Assembly (NCBI GenBank): GCA_030035585.1
Contig: CM057461.1
Span: 174,727,624 to 174,791,623, forward strand
Origin: Dugong dugon
Taxonomy: Eukaryota; Chordata; Mammalia; Sirenia; Dugongidae
Direction: 5' to 3'
DNA: 64,000 nucleotides
The translations under genes and the position numbers were made by a program. Shown here piece by piece: positions 1 to 10,154 of the stretch; positions within the stretch are counted from its first letter, which is position 1, and each line of letters starts with the position of its first letter. The notes under the pieces are model-generated. The model had not been told where the DNA came from. It saw only the letters and a list, made by a program, of their open reading frames with translations, and did no database searches.

Positions 1-982
1 CCTCACATTGGAGGAGGGCTTGAGTTTTATTTTGGAAAACCAGTTAAGAAGTTACTAAAAGATTCCAGGGCAAGAGATGATGTTATCTTGTTTTAAATTG
101 ACAGCAAAAGACATGGAGGAAAGTGGAAAGATTCACAAGATGCTTAAAATTGCAAAATGGACAAACTTGGTGATAGATTTAATGTATTTGGGCATCAGTC
201 TTGGAGATATCAATCATAATTAGTAGGTTTCTGGTTCCTTTATAATTTACTTCCCTCTCTTAAAATCTGTATGCATAAGAGGTAGGTATTGAAAACCCTG
301 GACTCAAATATTCCTGAAGTATATGGCTGAAAACAAAATGTATGTCATGAAATTCATTTTAAAGATAAAGTGGGGTTTTAACATCCTAGCATGGTGGAAT
401 GACTACTGACTTTAATCTTTCACATTGTTCACCATTTATGCATCTCCATTGATAATCAGAGATTTGAAGATAAGAGCAGGCGTTTTTTTGTTTATTTGTT
501 TTAAGTTGGAAGACCTTCCTCCCCTGTCAAAACACACTGATAATTTAAAAACATACATAACTAATCCTCTCATTTACGACTAATTATAGTCTAGATGATG
601 GCATTATAAATTTAATCTGATTTTCTCCATAGAAACCCTATTATAAGAGAGGGTTATGTTTCTGAACCAAGATTTGATTCTCACCTTTTTACAGAAATGT
701 GTTTATAGAAATTATCAGAAATACAATAATTAATCAATTATAAATAGCAATTGTGTGTACTTTTTGGCTTAGTGTTTCTTAACAAATATAGAAATAAATT
801 AAATATTAACTAAGCATCACATTTGATTTGGTAAGACATAGGATCATTAAGCTGTAAAATATAAAGCTCTTGTATCAACCGAAAAACATTAACCCGAAGA
901 CAGGGAAACACCAGGGTTGTGAAATTCATAAAGCCTGCTTTGGGAAGATCTGCCATTTTTGAAGGGACTTTGGGGGAGATAT
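1..982. other. AT-rich unique DNA, no gene seen
   Basis: Stops are dense in all six frames and no repeat family was recognised. A T/G-rich simple stretch lies at 482-502. Confidence 0.5.
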
Positions 983-1181
983 AGGGCTATGGTATAGAGG
1001 TTAAAGAGCTTGGCTGCTAACCAAAAGGTCAACGGTTTGAACCTACCAGCCACTCTGTAGGAGAAAGATGTGGGAGTCTGTTTCTATAAAGATTGCAGCC
1101 TTGGAAATCCTAGGGGGCAGTTCTGCTCTGTCCTATATGGTCACTATGAGTTGGAATCGACTCTACAGCAATGGGGCTAAT
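983..1181 (+). mobile_element. AfroSINE (tRNA-derived SINE) copy
   Basis: The tRNA-like head (ttaaagagcttggctgctaac), the 'gagaaagatgtggga' middle and the tail with 'gagttggaatcgactc' occur in the usual order, so the copy is nearly full length. The A-box region is degraded (ctatggtatagagg). No convincing target duplication was found. The 79-codon reading frame inside it is not a gene. Confidence 0.88.
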
Positions 1182-2877
1182 GACTTTTTGAAAAGCAAAT
1201 TTTTGTTGTTGGTGTTGTTATTCTCTTTTTCTTATTTAAAGTATTCCTGTATCACATACATTCCAATTGATCAAACATTTATAAAACCTCTTTTTGTTTT
1301 GTTTTGAATGCACAGTCCTAAGCACCGAAGGGTCCAAAAAAACAAAAACAAAAACACAAATTTACAGTTCTTAGGTCTAAGAATATTATATTCTAAAGCT
1401 AATAAGAGCAAAAACAAGGATATGAGTAAAACAACACGGTAGATAATTTCTAGGAGAAAGGAATAACAGAAAGATATATTTACATAGAGGTGGCAAGGAT
1501 TACCATAGGCTGATGGGACTGGGAATTAGAGATTAAGTTGCTGGTCCATTAGCTGTAATTGTGCCTAGATTGATTTCCTCAAAAGTGAATGATGACTTAT
1601 GTTAATTTGCGAGCCGCTGTTTATTAGTACTAATATGGATATAAGTGTGAATTATTTTAACTCAAGTCACTATAAATCAAAGATGATAGATGTTTGAGCT
1701 AGGAAGCTCCTCTCCATGGAAAATCCACCAATTATAAACAAACATTCTGATGAAATATTTCATTAGACTGGTCCAGTTCTATTACTAGGAATGGTCTCCC
1801 AAGTCTATATACATTTCTTAAAATATTTATTTTTCATAATATGGAGAAAATCCTTTACAAAGTGATGCTAATAATATAAATGGGATTAGGAAGCAAATGA
1901 AAGACAATAAATCTCAGTGAATGACACTTAGAAAACTGGCCAATGGGAAATAAAAATTATGTGATATATATTCCTATAAAACACTTGTATCTATAAAATC
2001 ATTGTGTAAAGCCAAGAGGCTCTCTCTGAATGAGAAACAAGGTGATAATTGCTAATGTACACCAAAATAATTGGTTTTGCTGATGAAAAAATTTCCTTTT
2101 ACATACTGAAATGTAGTATCTGCCACTGATATAACGGACCAATAATTGATGCATAGAGTATATCCTCACAGGGGCTACACTGCTGTTATTTATTTTCGCC
2201 CAACTGTGAAGATAAACTTCACTAAATACACGTGATATCCTATCAATCCAAGGTAAGCGTATTTTTTCTTGGACAGATGGCTAGTGAGTAAAACACCTGG
2301 ATCATCCCAGGGCCACAAAATTATAATCATAGTCGATATGTGATCTCAGAAACAAGTTCACTTAGACTGAAATCATTCTCCCCAAAAATTTTCCAAAGAA
2401 ACAGCCCTTCTCCCTTTCCAGCCAGGCTACACTCTTAACGGCGATCTCATTTGCTTTTAAAACCATTATATTCCAGCATGCCAGGTTTATATTCATAAGC
2501 CACCCATCACAGGTTCCATAATATCTGAAACTTCATTAATCAGAAATAAAACATTGTGCTGGATAAGATTTCTGCAATGCAACATTCATCTTAAAACACA
2601 GGATGAGCGTCTGTCCTCTGAAACATTTTCTTTAGTGTCACCAATTCTTTCTTACTACTAGCCACTTCAGATATATCATTTCCTCTAGTACACTATTCAT
2701 CTCAAAACACAGATTTCTAATTACATCATCTTCTACCTCATTTACGAATTGAACTGTATATTTCTGAAATTTCTTTGTACTCCTGGGGGCATTCAGTGAG
2801 TATTTCCTGACTGAAGATTTTATTACGGCCAGCTGAATAATCATGCCTGTATAATTACACCCTATGATAACTTCATT
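1182..2877. other. AT-rich unique DNA, no gene seen
   Basis: Holds a short (CAAAAA)n-like run at 1336-1360. The 68-codon minus-strand frame at 2638-2844 has no recognisable domain and looks like chance. Confidence 0.45.
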
Positions 2878-3118
2878 ATAATAACTACTAATATTTATTG
2901 AGTGTTTTTATTTTATGAGCCAGACACTGTTATCGGTGCCTCACATATATTAAATCATATAGTTCTCACAATAATCCTTTGAGGTGAGGCTGTTGTCATT
3001 TCAGTTCTACAAACGATGAGATTGAAACTCAGAGTGGTTAAGTAACTTGCCCGAGACTACGTGGTTACAAGGTAGTGCAGCCAGACTTGGAATCAAAAGG
3101 AGTATCACTCTAGATCAC
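2878..3118 (-). mobile_element. MIR (ancient tRNA-derived SINE)
   Basis: Read on the plus strand it gives the reverse complement of MIR: 'tttattgagtg', 'gccagacactgtt', 'ctcacaataatcctttgagg', then 'ggttaagtaacttgcc' and 'acaaggtagtgcagccaga'. The order and spacing fit a nearly complete old copy. Ends are approximate. Confidence 0.85.
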
Positions 3119-3120
3119 CT

Positions 3121-4095
3121 GCTTTTGGTCACACTTCTCTACTGCTCTTCTGTAATAACACAATTTATGATAAAAGTATAAATCTTGGTTTTAATATAAA
3201 TTTGCCTTTCTATTTTTCAAATGTTAAGCTGTGTACACACCAAAGAGCTGCCAAAATGCTAAGAGACTTATTTTCTATCAGGTGGCTTATATATTATATA
3301 AGAGACATATATGTTTATGTGTATATATGTGATGTATATACTGTATACATATGCATGTATATATATTTGAGAGATTAATACACATTCAAAATTAAATGAC
3401 AAGTAATATTATGTAAAATTCACACCTCTATCAGTTATTCTTTGAAACCTGTAAATAATTCCTTTTAGTAAAACCCTATTGACTCAGAATAATATACTGT
3501 TACTAATAATAACAATGTGCATACAGTCACCACACTGAATTTCAACTTATGCTACTCAGTCTTGTTTGTTAAGCAGAAATCTTCTGCTTTTGAATCAACC
3601 TGTGGTAGTTATGTTTCATGACTGACAATTATCTCATAATGAAAAACAAGTCACAATTAATAAAAATCAAAACTAATACCTGCTCCTTTCATTGAATGAT
3701 TTAATGAGCTAGGAGAGAGTTTTATGAAAAGACCTATAAAAGCAAGAGATTCAATTTCTACGTGATTAAAATCAACATTCATGAGCCTTCAGTCTCCTAA
3801 GGGTAAGGAGAAATACATTCAGTTCTTCTTCACATTTCTCTCTACCTGAAAAGGGGTATTTATTTTCAAAGAAAACCATAGTCAACAGACCTGTCCCCTC
3901 TATATGGGTTACAAGTATTTTTGTAAGATAACTGATAAGCAATGAAAAATACTATGAGTGTAAGATCAGAAATTATTTTTGTGGTATCCTTAACACATTT
4001 TGATATTTGGCCTATGATGATACATTCACAGAGAAAATTAATTTCACTTTGTAACTAAAATAATACTTAAATGAACAGATATGTCATAACAATCT
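3121..4095. other. Unique DNA with a TA-rich tract
   Basis: An imperfect TA/TG-rich stretch (3288-3368) is the only structure noticed. No coding or repeat signature was seen in the rest. Confidence 0.45.
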
Positions 4096-4326
4096 AATAC
4101 ATAGTATTCTCCAATGCTTACTACATTCCAGGAATATTGTAAATTCCTAACAGCTATTAACTCATGCAATCCTTACAATAACACTATTCCTATGTCAGTA
4201 ATGTTATTATCCCCAATTTCAGTGATGAGGAAGTAAGCACAGAGAAGAAACTTGCCGCCAGTAAATTGCTGGAGATGAGATTTGAACCAAAGTGATGCAG
4301 ATCCAGAGCCGGCATACGTGAGCACA
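4096..4326 (-). mobile_element. MIR (ancient SINE)
   Basis: Reverse-complement MIR order: 'cttactacattccaggaat', 'ttaactcatgcaatcctta', 'gttattatccccaatttca', 'gatgaggaagtaagcacaga', then a degraded tRNA-like head with 'gatttgaacc'. Ends are approximate. Confidence 0.82.
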
Positions 4327-4334
4327 ATTCTAGA

Positions 4335-4580
4335 TAGCTTTTTTGATCCATCTTATTCATAAACACTTACTTTATTTCCAATTATTCACTATTACAAATA
4401 ATGCTATAATGAGCATGCTGACATCCACAGTTTTTTGAACTTCTCCTATTATTTTCTTAGGATAACTTCTGAGAGGTGTAAATGCTAGCTCAGGGGGCAT
4501 GCACATTCATCTTTGTCAGGCTAGGTGAAAAATTATGTTTTAAACTATTGTCTTCATTTGGATTTTTCTTAGTGAGATTG
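4335..4580. mobile_element. Old L1-type remnant (tentative)
   Basis: The words 'tatttccaattattcactat', 'acaaataatgctataatgag' and 'ttaggataacttctgagagg' resemble a well-known old mammalian L1 segment. Family and orientation were not established. Confidence 0.4.
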
Positions 4581-4705
4581 AAAATATTTTAATTCAGTGG
4601 TGCACAAGGGCCAGCTTGCACAGGTTTCGATTATCTCTTCCCAACTCCATGGTCAGTGACATCAACTTGGTAACCTGAAATGGACCATGGGTAGGAATAT
4701 TCACA

Positions 4706-4926
4706 GAGTCCTTGGGTAGTGGAAGTGATTAATGCACTCAGCTGATAACCAAAAGGTTAGAGGTTCAAGCCTACCCAGAGGCACTTTGGAAGAAAAGCCC
4801 AGAAATCTACTTCTGAAAAAACAGCCATTGAAAATCCTATGAAGTACAGTTCCACTCTGACACGTGGGGTTGTCATGAGTCAGAATCAATTTGAGGATAA
4901 CTGGTAGTAGGAGGAGGAGGAGGAGG
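4706..4926 (+). mobile_element. AfroSINE, 'cacccagaggcac' variant
   Basis: Carries 'gctgataaccaaaaggttag', 'acccagaggcactttggaag' and 'actctgacacgtggggttgt' and ends in an (AGG)n tail at 4906-4926. This variant differs from most copies here, which have 'ccgctcc...gagaaagatgtggcag'. A 7-bp direct repeat 'attcaca' flanks it (4699-4705 and 4927-4933). Confidence 0.85.
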
Positions 4927-4933
4927 ATTCACA

Positions 4934-6544
4934 TCTTGGAAATCAGCAAAGACAGAAATTAGATTTGTTTTGTTTTATTGTGGAGACCCACTTACCAGCA
5001 CACCTCCATGTGTAATGGCCATTTGTGTTTCTCTCTTAAATAGACAATTCATATGCTTCTCCCAGATGAAAATTCTGCTATTATGGGGGAATTTTTGTTG
5101 GTTTTTAATTGATTTGTAAGAGAAGTGTTTTTATCTCATAAATTATAAAGAAGGAAAAAATAAGTTTTGTTATTAACTCTGATAATCATGATTTGAAACC
5201 TTGGCCTCTCAACTCAGCCATTTGTTCAAAAATGATACAGACAAAAATCTAAGGTGAAAAAATAGATATCAATTTCAAAGTAGAACCTGCAATAAAATTC
5301 AAATAAATTATTACAGTGCTATGCTAAAATTATATTTTAGGCTTGGTTTAAATTATTTTATAAATAAATGCATGTGCATAATATCTGCCCTTTAGAAATG
5401 CTATGATATACAAGGTGGTAAAGAAACCCTGAATTCCTGCTATACACAAAAACCTGAGATTGTAGTAAGAAAAAAGAAAAAGAAAACATTTGGCTCTTTT
5501 GTTAAAGAACATTTTTTCAGCTCTTCTTTAAGCACATACACAACTCAGGATGTGAAAGAAGATGGATTACAATTTTATTGTCATAACACTTTAAATTTCT
5601 GTAGGCTTTATGTCTCAATACTAATGTTTCCATTTAGAAATAGTGGATTGAGTTCTGAGTAGTTCAGATGGCTTTCTATGTAACTTTTAACTTTAGGTAA
5701 CATAGTTATTGGTTTTCAAACAAAAACACTCTAGGAGATGCATACACCTAGTAAAAACTATTTCAGATACAAAATCAAAGATGCGATATGGTTAAATTGA
5801 TTTGACATGAAACAAATTGGGTTTGCACTTCATTCTTTGAACAAAGCTTATTTTGAGTTTGTAAAAGTTTAATTGCTATCATCACTTTTCATATATCTTT
5901 GTACTTTCTATTAAAATACAACGAAATACTGTACTATGGAAAAAGTACTACATTTTTAGTTACTCCATAAGTAGACTATACACGGTTCTAAAATTCCATT
6001 ATATTAAAATGAAAGAGTATTCTTATAGGACAAAGAAATTAAAATTCTTTCACCAGAGAAATCCCAAAAACCAGGTGACCATGAAATTCATTTACATATA
6101 ATTTTACTACTGCCGGTCAGGAACAATTGGAAAATAACCTACACTTCTATTTTTCCAAAGGTATTTTTACAGATTAAGCATAGAAGAAAGGTCTATTCTT
6201 TTTCACTCTGAATTTATGATTTAAGAACCAGACACTTGTGAAAAATGCCTTATTACTACTCTCAGCATTCTCTGTTTCCATTTGGTCTGCTTTCAAAATC
6301 ATTAAATCCTGTTTATGAAGTGACCGTACACATCACTAGCAATTTTCATAATTGCTTTTCTCCTTCCTTAGGTCATTAGTGGACCTAATCTCATTTGAAA
6401 ATGAGATAAACCATTTTATGCCACACAGAGTAAGAAATGGACTGAATCAAGGGTTCTTGGTATGCTCTGCTACTGCCTGGGGCTACTTCCCATTTCTAGA
6501 ACTTTGCTTAAATCTTGATCCTTTCCTGAAATGACCTGGTCATC
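4934..6544. other. Unique DNA, no gene seen
   Basis: Contains an A/G-rich run around 5468-5488. A 60-codon plus-strand frame at 6352-6534 has no supporting feature. Confidence 0.45.
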
Positions 6545-7165
6545 TTTTTCCAATTAAATCTTAAGTTTGCCACTTTCTAAGGCCCAGCTGAAGATTCTAT
6601 CTTCTTGACTATTTCAACCATCATAAATTGCTCCTTCTCACCCCAGTCTCTGAACACTCACAGCTGCACTGCACACTTAAATAGTTACTCCTACAAGGTT
6701 CGGAATTGGTTGCTTTTGTTTCAGCTATATTACTTTCATGTAACCAGGGCTTTGAACTGGTTCATTCCGGTTTGAGCTGCTGCTGAGAATTTGCATTTCC
6801 ACCCCAGGTGCACTGAATCAGAATCTACATTTTAACAAGACTTCCAGGTGATTCTTATGTATAATACACTTTGAGAACAACTGCTCTACTAGTGGTTCTC
6901 AGAACTGACCCCTAATCAGCAACATTAGCATCACCCGGGAACTTGTTAGAAATGCAGATTCTCAGCAGGGGTTCAAACTGGAATGAACGAGTTCAAAACC
7001 CTGCATTTAATCAACACATTCTGAATTCCAGCAGGCAGGGTTTATATACTTTTCTGAATTCCCTGCTCCTGACCACCTCCTGATACCTTCAAGTACAGTC
7101 AAACACATCTGTTCCAGCACAGTGTGGGGCACCCTAGTAAATGCTCACTATTCTATGTTTGTTTG
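6545..7165 (+). mobile_element. Possible L2 3' region split by a DNA transposon
   Basis: Both flanks of the 6745-7003 element have L2-like wording: 'ggcccagctgaagattctat' before it, and 'cagtgtggggcaccctagta' with 'aaatgctcac' after it. The match is weak and made by eye. Confidence 0.3.
6745..7003. mobile_element. hAT-like non-autonomous DNA transposon, palindromic ends
   Basis: The ends are CAGGG...CCCTG, with inverted arms of about 50 bp: 'cagggctttgaactggttca' on the left pairs with 'gaacgagttcaaaaccctg' on the right. The 8-bp flanks catgtaac (6737-6744) and catttaat (7004-7011) match at 6 of 8 positions, as expected of an old hAT target duplication. Inside are MER5-like words in swapped order: the 3' half ('ttttaacaagacttccaggt', 'ctttgagaacaactg') precedes the 5' half ('tagtggttctcagaactg', 'catcacccgggaacttgtta'). 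No transposase is encoded, so any movement would have been in trans. I do not recognise the exact family. Confidence 0.7.
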
Positions 7166-7169
7166 AGTT

Positions 7170-8119
7170 TTTTTATTTGGTTATTTTTTTTTCCAATCGT
7201 GCAATTAAAATCAGTGAAAAAATAATATTTCAACTTCAAATAGATTTAAAATAGTAAAAATGTATTGTTGCAATTACCAAAAAAACCCTTAATATTCAAA
7301 ATTCAGAACATTCTCACAAATGCCTCCAAAATAATTCTGTTTTATTTCAACATCAGTTCATTTGGCTTTCTTACAAAGAAAAAGTATAAGGAAAGATTCA
7401 GTTTTTTGGGCTATTTGGAAATCATGTCCCATTAAAATGTAAACACCCTCAGAGAGATGATTTTGTATCTGCTAGCACATTATAAATACTTCAGATCTTT
7501 CCCAGAGTGACAGCCAGCTAAACAACTCATAATGGCCATGTAAGGGTGGGATGCTTACTGAGAAGAGATATTAAATAGAGTCCATAGTCTGAATTGCTGG
7601 GGAAATAGGACCAGTCTGGGGATAATAACTTCCTGAGGGGATGGAGAAGCAACAGACAATGATAAAGTTGGGAAGAAATTTGGCCTAAAGAGGATATATG
7701 AAAATGTGAAAAGCAGTCAATTTTTATCTCAGCTCTTGAGTAGGTTTTGGTGATGGTTGGGGGGGAGAAAAAAGTTTCATTTACAAATAATAGCCTATTT
7801 TAGAAACAATTTTACTTCTCCTTGTGCATATAAAGTACATATTTAAATATTTATAAATATGTTTCATTGTTCTAAAAATGCAAATAAATTCATAAAAATT
7901 TCTCAGGCAGTTGTCTAATGAATATTTAAACAGTAAAGTTAACTATCCTACAAGTTAAATTGATTTATGTTTAATCAAAATAGCTATGTTAGCATTGATT
8001 TTAAACTTCTGTTTACAGGGAACACATTACTTTTAATTTTCTGTCACCTAACTAAACCCAGGGCATTTTGAAATAAAATAGGTTTGTATTCTCCTTATAG
8101 ATTTAAAACTTAAAATCAG
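7170..8119. other. Unique AT-rich DNA, no gene seen
   Basis: A G-run sits at 7759-7766 and AT-rich blocks at 7840-7880. No repeat family was recognised. Confidence 0.45.
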
Positions 8120-8262
8120 ATTACATAAGAAACATAGGACTGGAAAGTGCCTCCAGAGTCATTTAGTCCCTTCTTGCTTCTTGCAAGCTCCATTTGAATC
8201 ATTTCAAACATATGGATAACTGCCTTATGCCATCTTGGTTAAGCAGCCCTGTTTCTTCACTG
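8120..8262. mobile_element. Ancient L3/CR1-like LINE remnant (tentative)
   Basis: Wording such as 'cataggactggaaagtgcct' followed by 'gtcatttagtccc' and 'ggttaagcagccctg' resembles an old CR1/L3-like mammalian repeat. Similar wording appears at 43936-44075 and 58100-58385. By-eye match only. Confidence 0.35.
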
Positions 8263-8834
8263 CCCAGATAATGATATATGGACCTACAAACTAGTTTAAC
8301 TGTTCTGTCTGATTTAGCTAGTCAAGAGTGCCAGATAATCTGTCTAGTCAGTTAGACATCTCTAGGTTAGGTCAGGGAAACTGTGTATGTTTTTGTCAGA
8401 CTTAACGTCATCTTTGGATATACTTCATGGGTAAATACAATAAACTACTTACACCAGTGTGGGTTGGAAGGGACAACCTATAAATCAGGTTTTTCCTTAA
8501 CCTGACCTAAATGTTTCCTGATCTGATTTTAATCAAATTTTACTCAATCTTCCCATCCTGGAACAAGAAACTCTCTATGTTCTTATTACCAAATATCTTG
8601 AATATGACTTTTTCCCCTGCTATTTCTTTAAGCAAAATAAACTGAAGAGTCAAAGAATAAAACAAATCATGATAAACCAACAAAAATATATAAGAAAATC
8701 CAAGTAGAGATTTCTTATATTTTTTTCCCCAAAGCCAATAAAAACATTCAACAACTTAAAAAAAACAAAACTGGAAGATGTAGGTGTGCAACTAAATAAT
8801 GAATGTCAAAATGTTTGCTACTCCCTTACTTCAT

Positions 8835-8974
8835 GGAGTCCTGGTAGCACGATGGTTAAGAGCCTATGGCTGCTAACCAAAAGGCTGGCAGTTTGCATCC
8901 ACCAGCCGCTCCTTGGAAACCCTATGGGTCTGTTCACTATAAGTCGGAATGAACGGCAAAGGGCTTTTTTGGTT
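8835..8974 (+). mobile_element. AfroSINE copy, internally shortened
   Basis: Starts 'ggagtcctggtagcacgatgg', keeps 'ggctgctaaccaaaaggctg' and jumps from 'gctccttggaaacccta' to the tail. It therefore lacks the 'gagaaagatgtggcag' middle, like the 'gctccttgg' copies at 25281, 27240 and 48731. A 9-bp target duplication, ttacttcat, lies at 8826-8834 and 8975-8983. Confidence 0.9.
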
Positions 8975-8983
8975 TTACTTCAT

Positions 8984-9554
8984 AGTGGTTCTATCAGAAA
9001 TTACGAATTTCAGGCTAGTTTCTGCCTTTATTTTCTCCTCACATTTCTCTGAAAGCAATTAAAAGAGTTTTAAACTTGTCTGTTCTTTTTTTAAAATAAT
9101 GTTTTTCCCTGAAAATAAAATTTAAAAACATATTAGTTAAGGCTTACATTTTTACCACTGCTATAGTTTAGGATCAGACTTCAGGTATTACTCACAGGCT
9201 AAGCTCTAAGGTCAAAAATAGTTCAGTTTTACTTGATTCTAGTGTTTAAAGGAGAGGCAAAGGAACACTGCCTAAGAAGGCACAATCCAGACAACAAACA
9301 CATAATCACAACAGAGCTATACTGTAATATCGTACAAAACATTAAATTATTGTTAATATTAAGACTGTCATTTAAAATATCGTATTACAATCATCAGCAC
9401 ATGAAATGGTAATTTCTCCGATTAAAGTTTCAACGGGGGGAGTTGTTCTTTCTTTATAGTATGTTCTGTCAGTAAATACTCCACAATATGGAATCAGTGA
9501 AGTAGCTTATGTCCAAAAATACCAAAATAAATTTACAGCCAGAATATCAGTCTT
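8984..9554. other. Unique DNA upstream of the L1 insertion
   Basis: No coding or repeat signature was recognised. This is the pre-insertion locus into which the L1 at 9570 landed. Confidence 0.5.
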
Positions 9555-9569
9555 AAATCTTTTGTTTTA
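9555..9569. repeat. Left target-site duplication of the L1
   Basis: The 15-bp word aaatcttttgtttta is repeated exactly at 15473-15487. It marks the 5' boundary of the L1 and the EN cleavage context. Confidence 0.92.
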
Positions 9570-9719
9570 CTCTCATTCAGATTTGATGGTGAAATTAGGT
9601 CATTTCCAGATAAACAGAAACTAAAGGAATATGCAAAAGTCAAACCAAACTTACAAGAATTATTAAAGGGAGTTCTTCGATCTGAGGACAAACAGCTTAA
9701 GCCCTCAGGCAGGACCTAG
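9570..9719 (+). pseudogene. L1 ORF1p C-terminal fragment
   Basis: Forty-nine codons in one frame ending at TAG (9717-9719). The peptide begins LSFRFDGEIRSF and contains KQKLKEYAKVKPNLQELLKG, matching the C-terminal domain end of L1 ORF1p (family pattern: SFxxxGEIxxFxDKQxLxxF...LxELLK). ORF1p is the trimeric RNA-binding chaperone of the L1 RNP. Here the coiled coil and RRM are missing because of 5' truncation, so nothing functional can be made. It is in the same orientation as ORF2 and 431 bp upstream of it. Confidence 0.9.
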
Positions 9720-9881
9720 GACCTAGGACGCAGGTTAACATGAACCAGATACCATTCTAGGAACTGAACTACAGACGACTTTCCAAAAACAAAAGACATA
9801 CAACAGGGAATCAGAGAAATCAATCAAAGGATGACAACAACATCAAAACAATGAAAGAGGGAACAAACGGCATAGGTATAG

Positions 9882-10154
9882 AACCTTCTAAAGGAGAAGA
9901 AGGCAAGGCGATACCAAGTAACGGTAGACTGCTTCAAAATTATAAAGATAAGGGTAAAATTCATGGTAACCACAAAAAAAGTTAACAAACCAACTCATAA
10001 AAATAAAGACGAAAAACATAAAGTCTCAACAAAAACAAAACCTACAAAAACAAAAGAAATGAACACAAAATCCACAAACAAAAGGAACTCAGCACAAGAG
10101 AGTAAGAAGAACAAAGAAAACTTCAGCATCACAAAAAAAAGCACTACAAAATGA
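9882..10154 (+). other. Open frame in the L1 inter-ORF spacer (Lys/Thr-rich)
   Basis: The frame is open from 9882 and its first ATG is at 9963. It encodes 63 residues dominated by Lys, Thr, Asn and Ser with no recognisable domain. Its TGA (10152-10154) overlaps the ORF2 ATG (10151-10153) as ATGA. The composition follows the A-rich spacer, so it may be chance. A role in reinitiation onto ORF2 is only a hypothesis. Confidence 0.3.
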
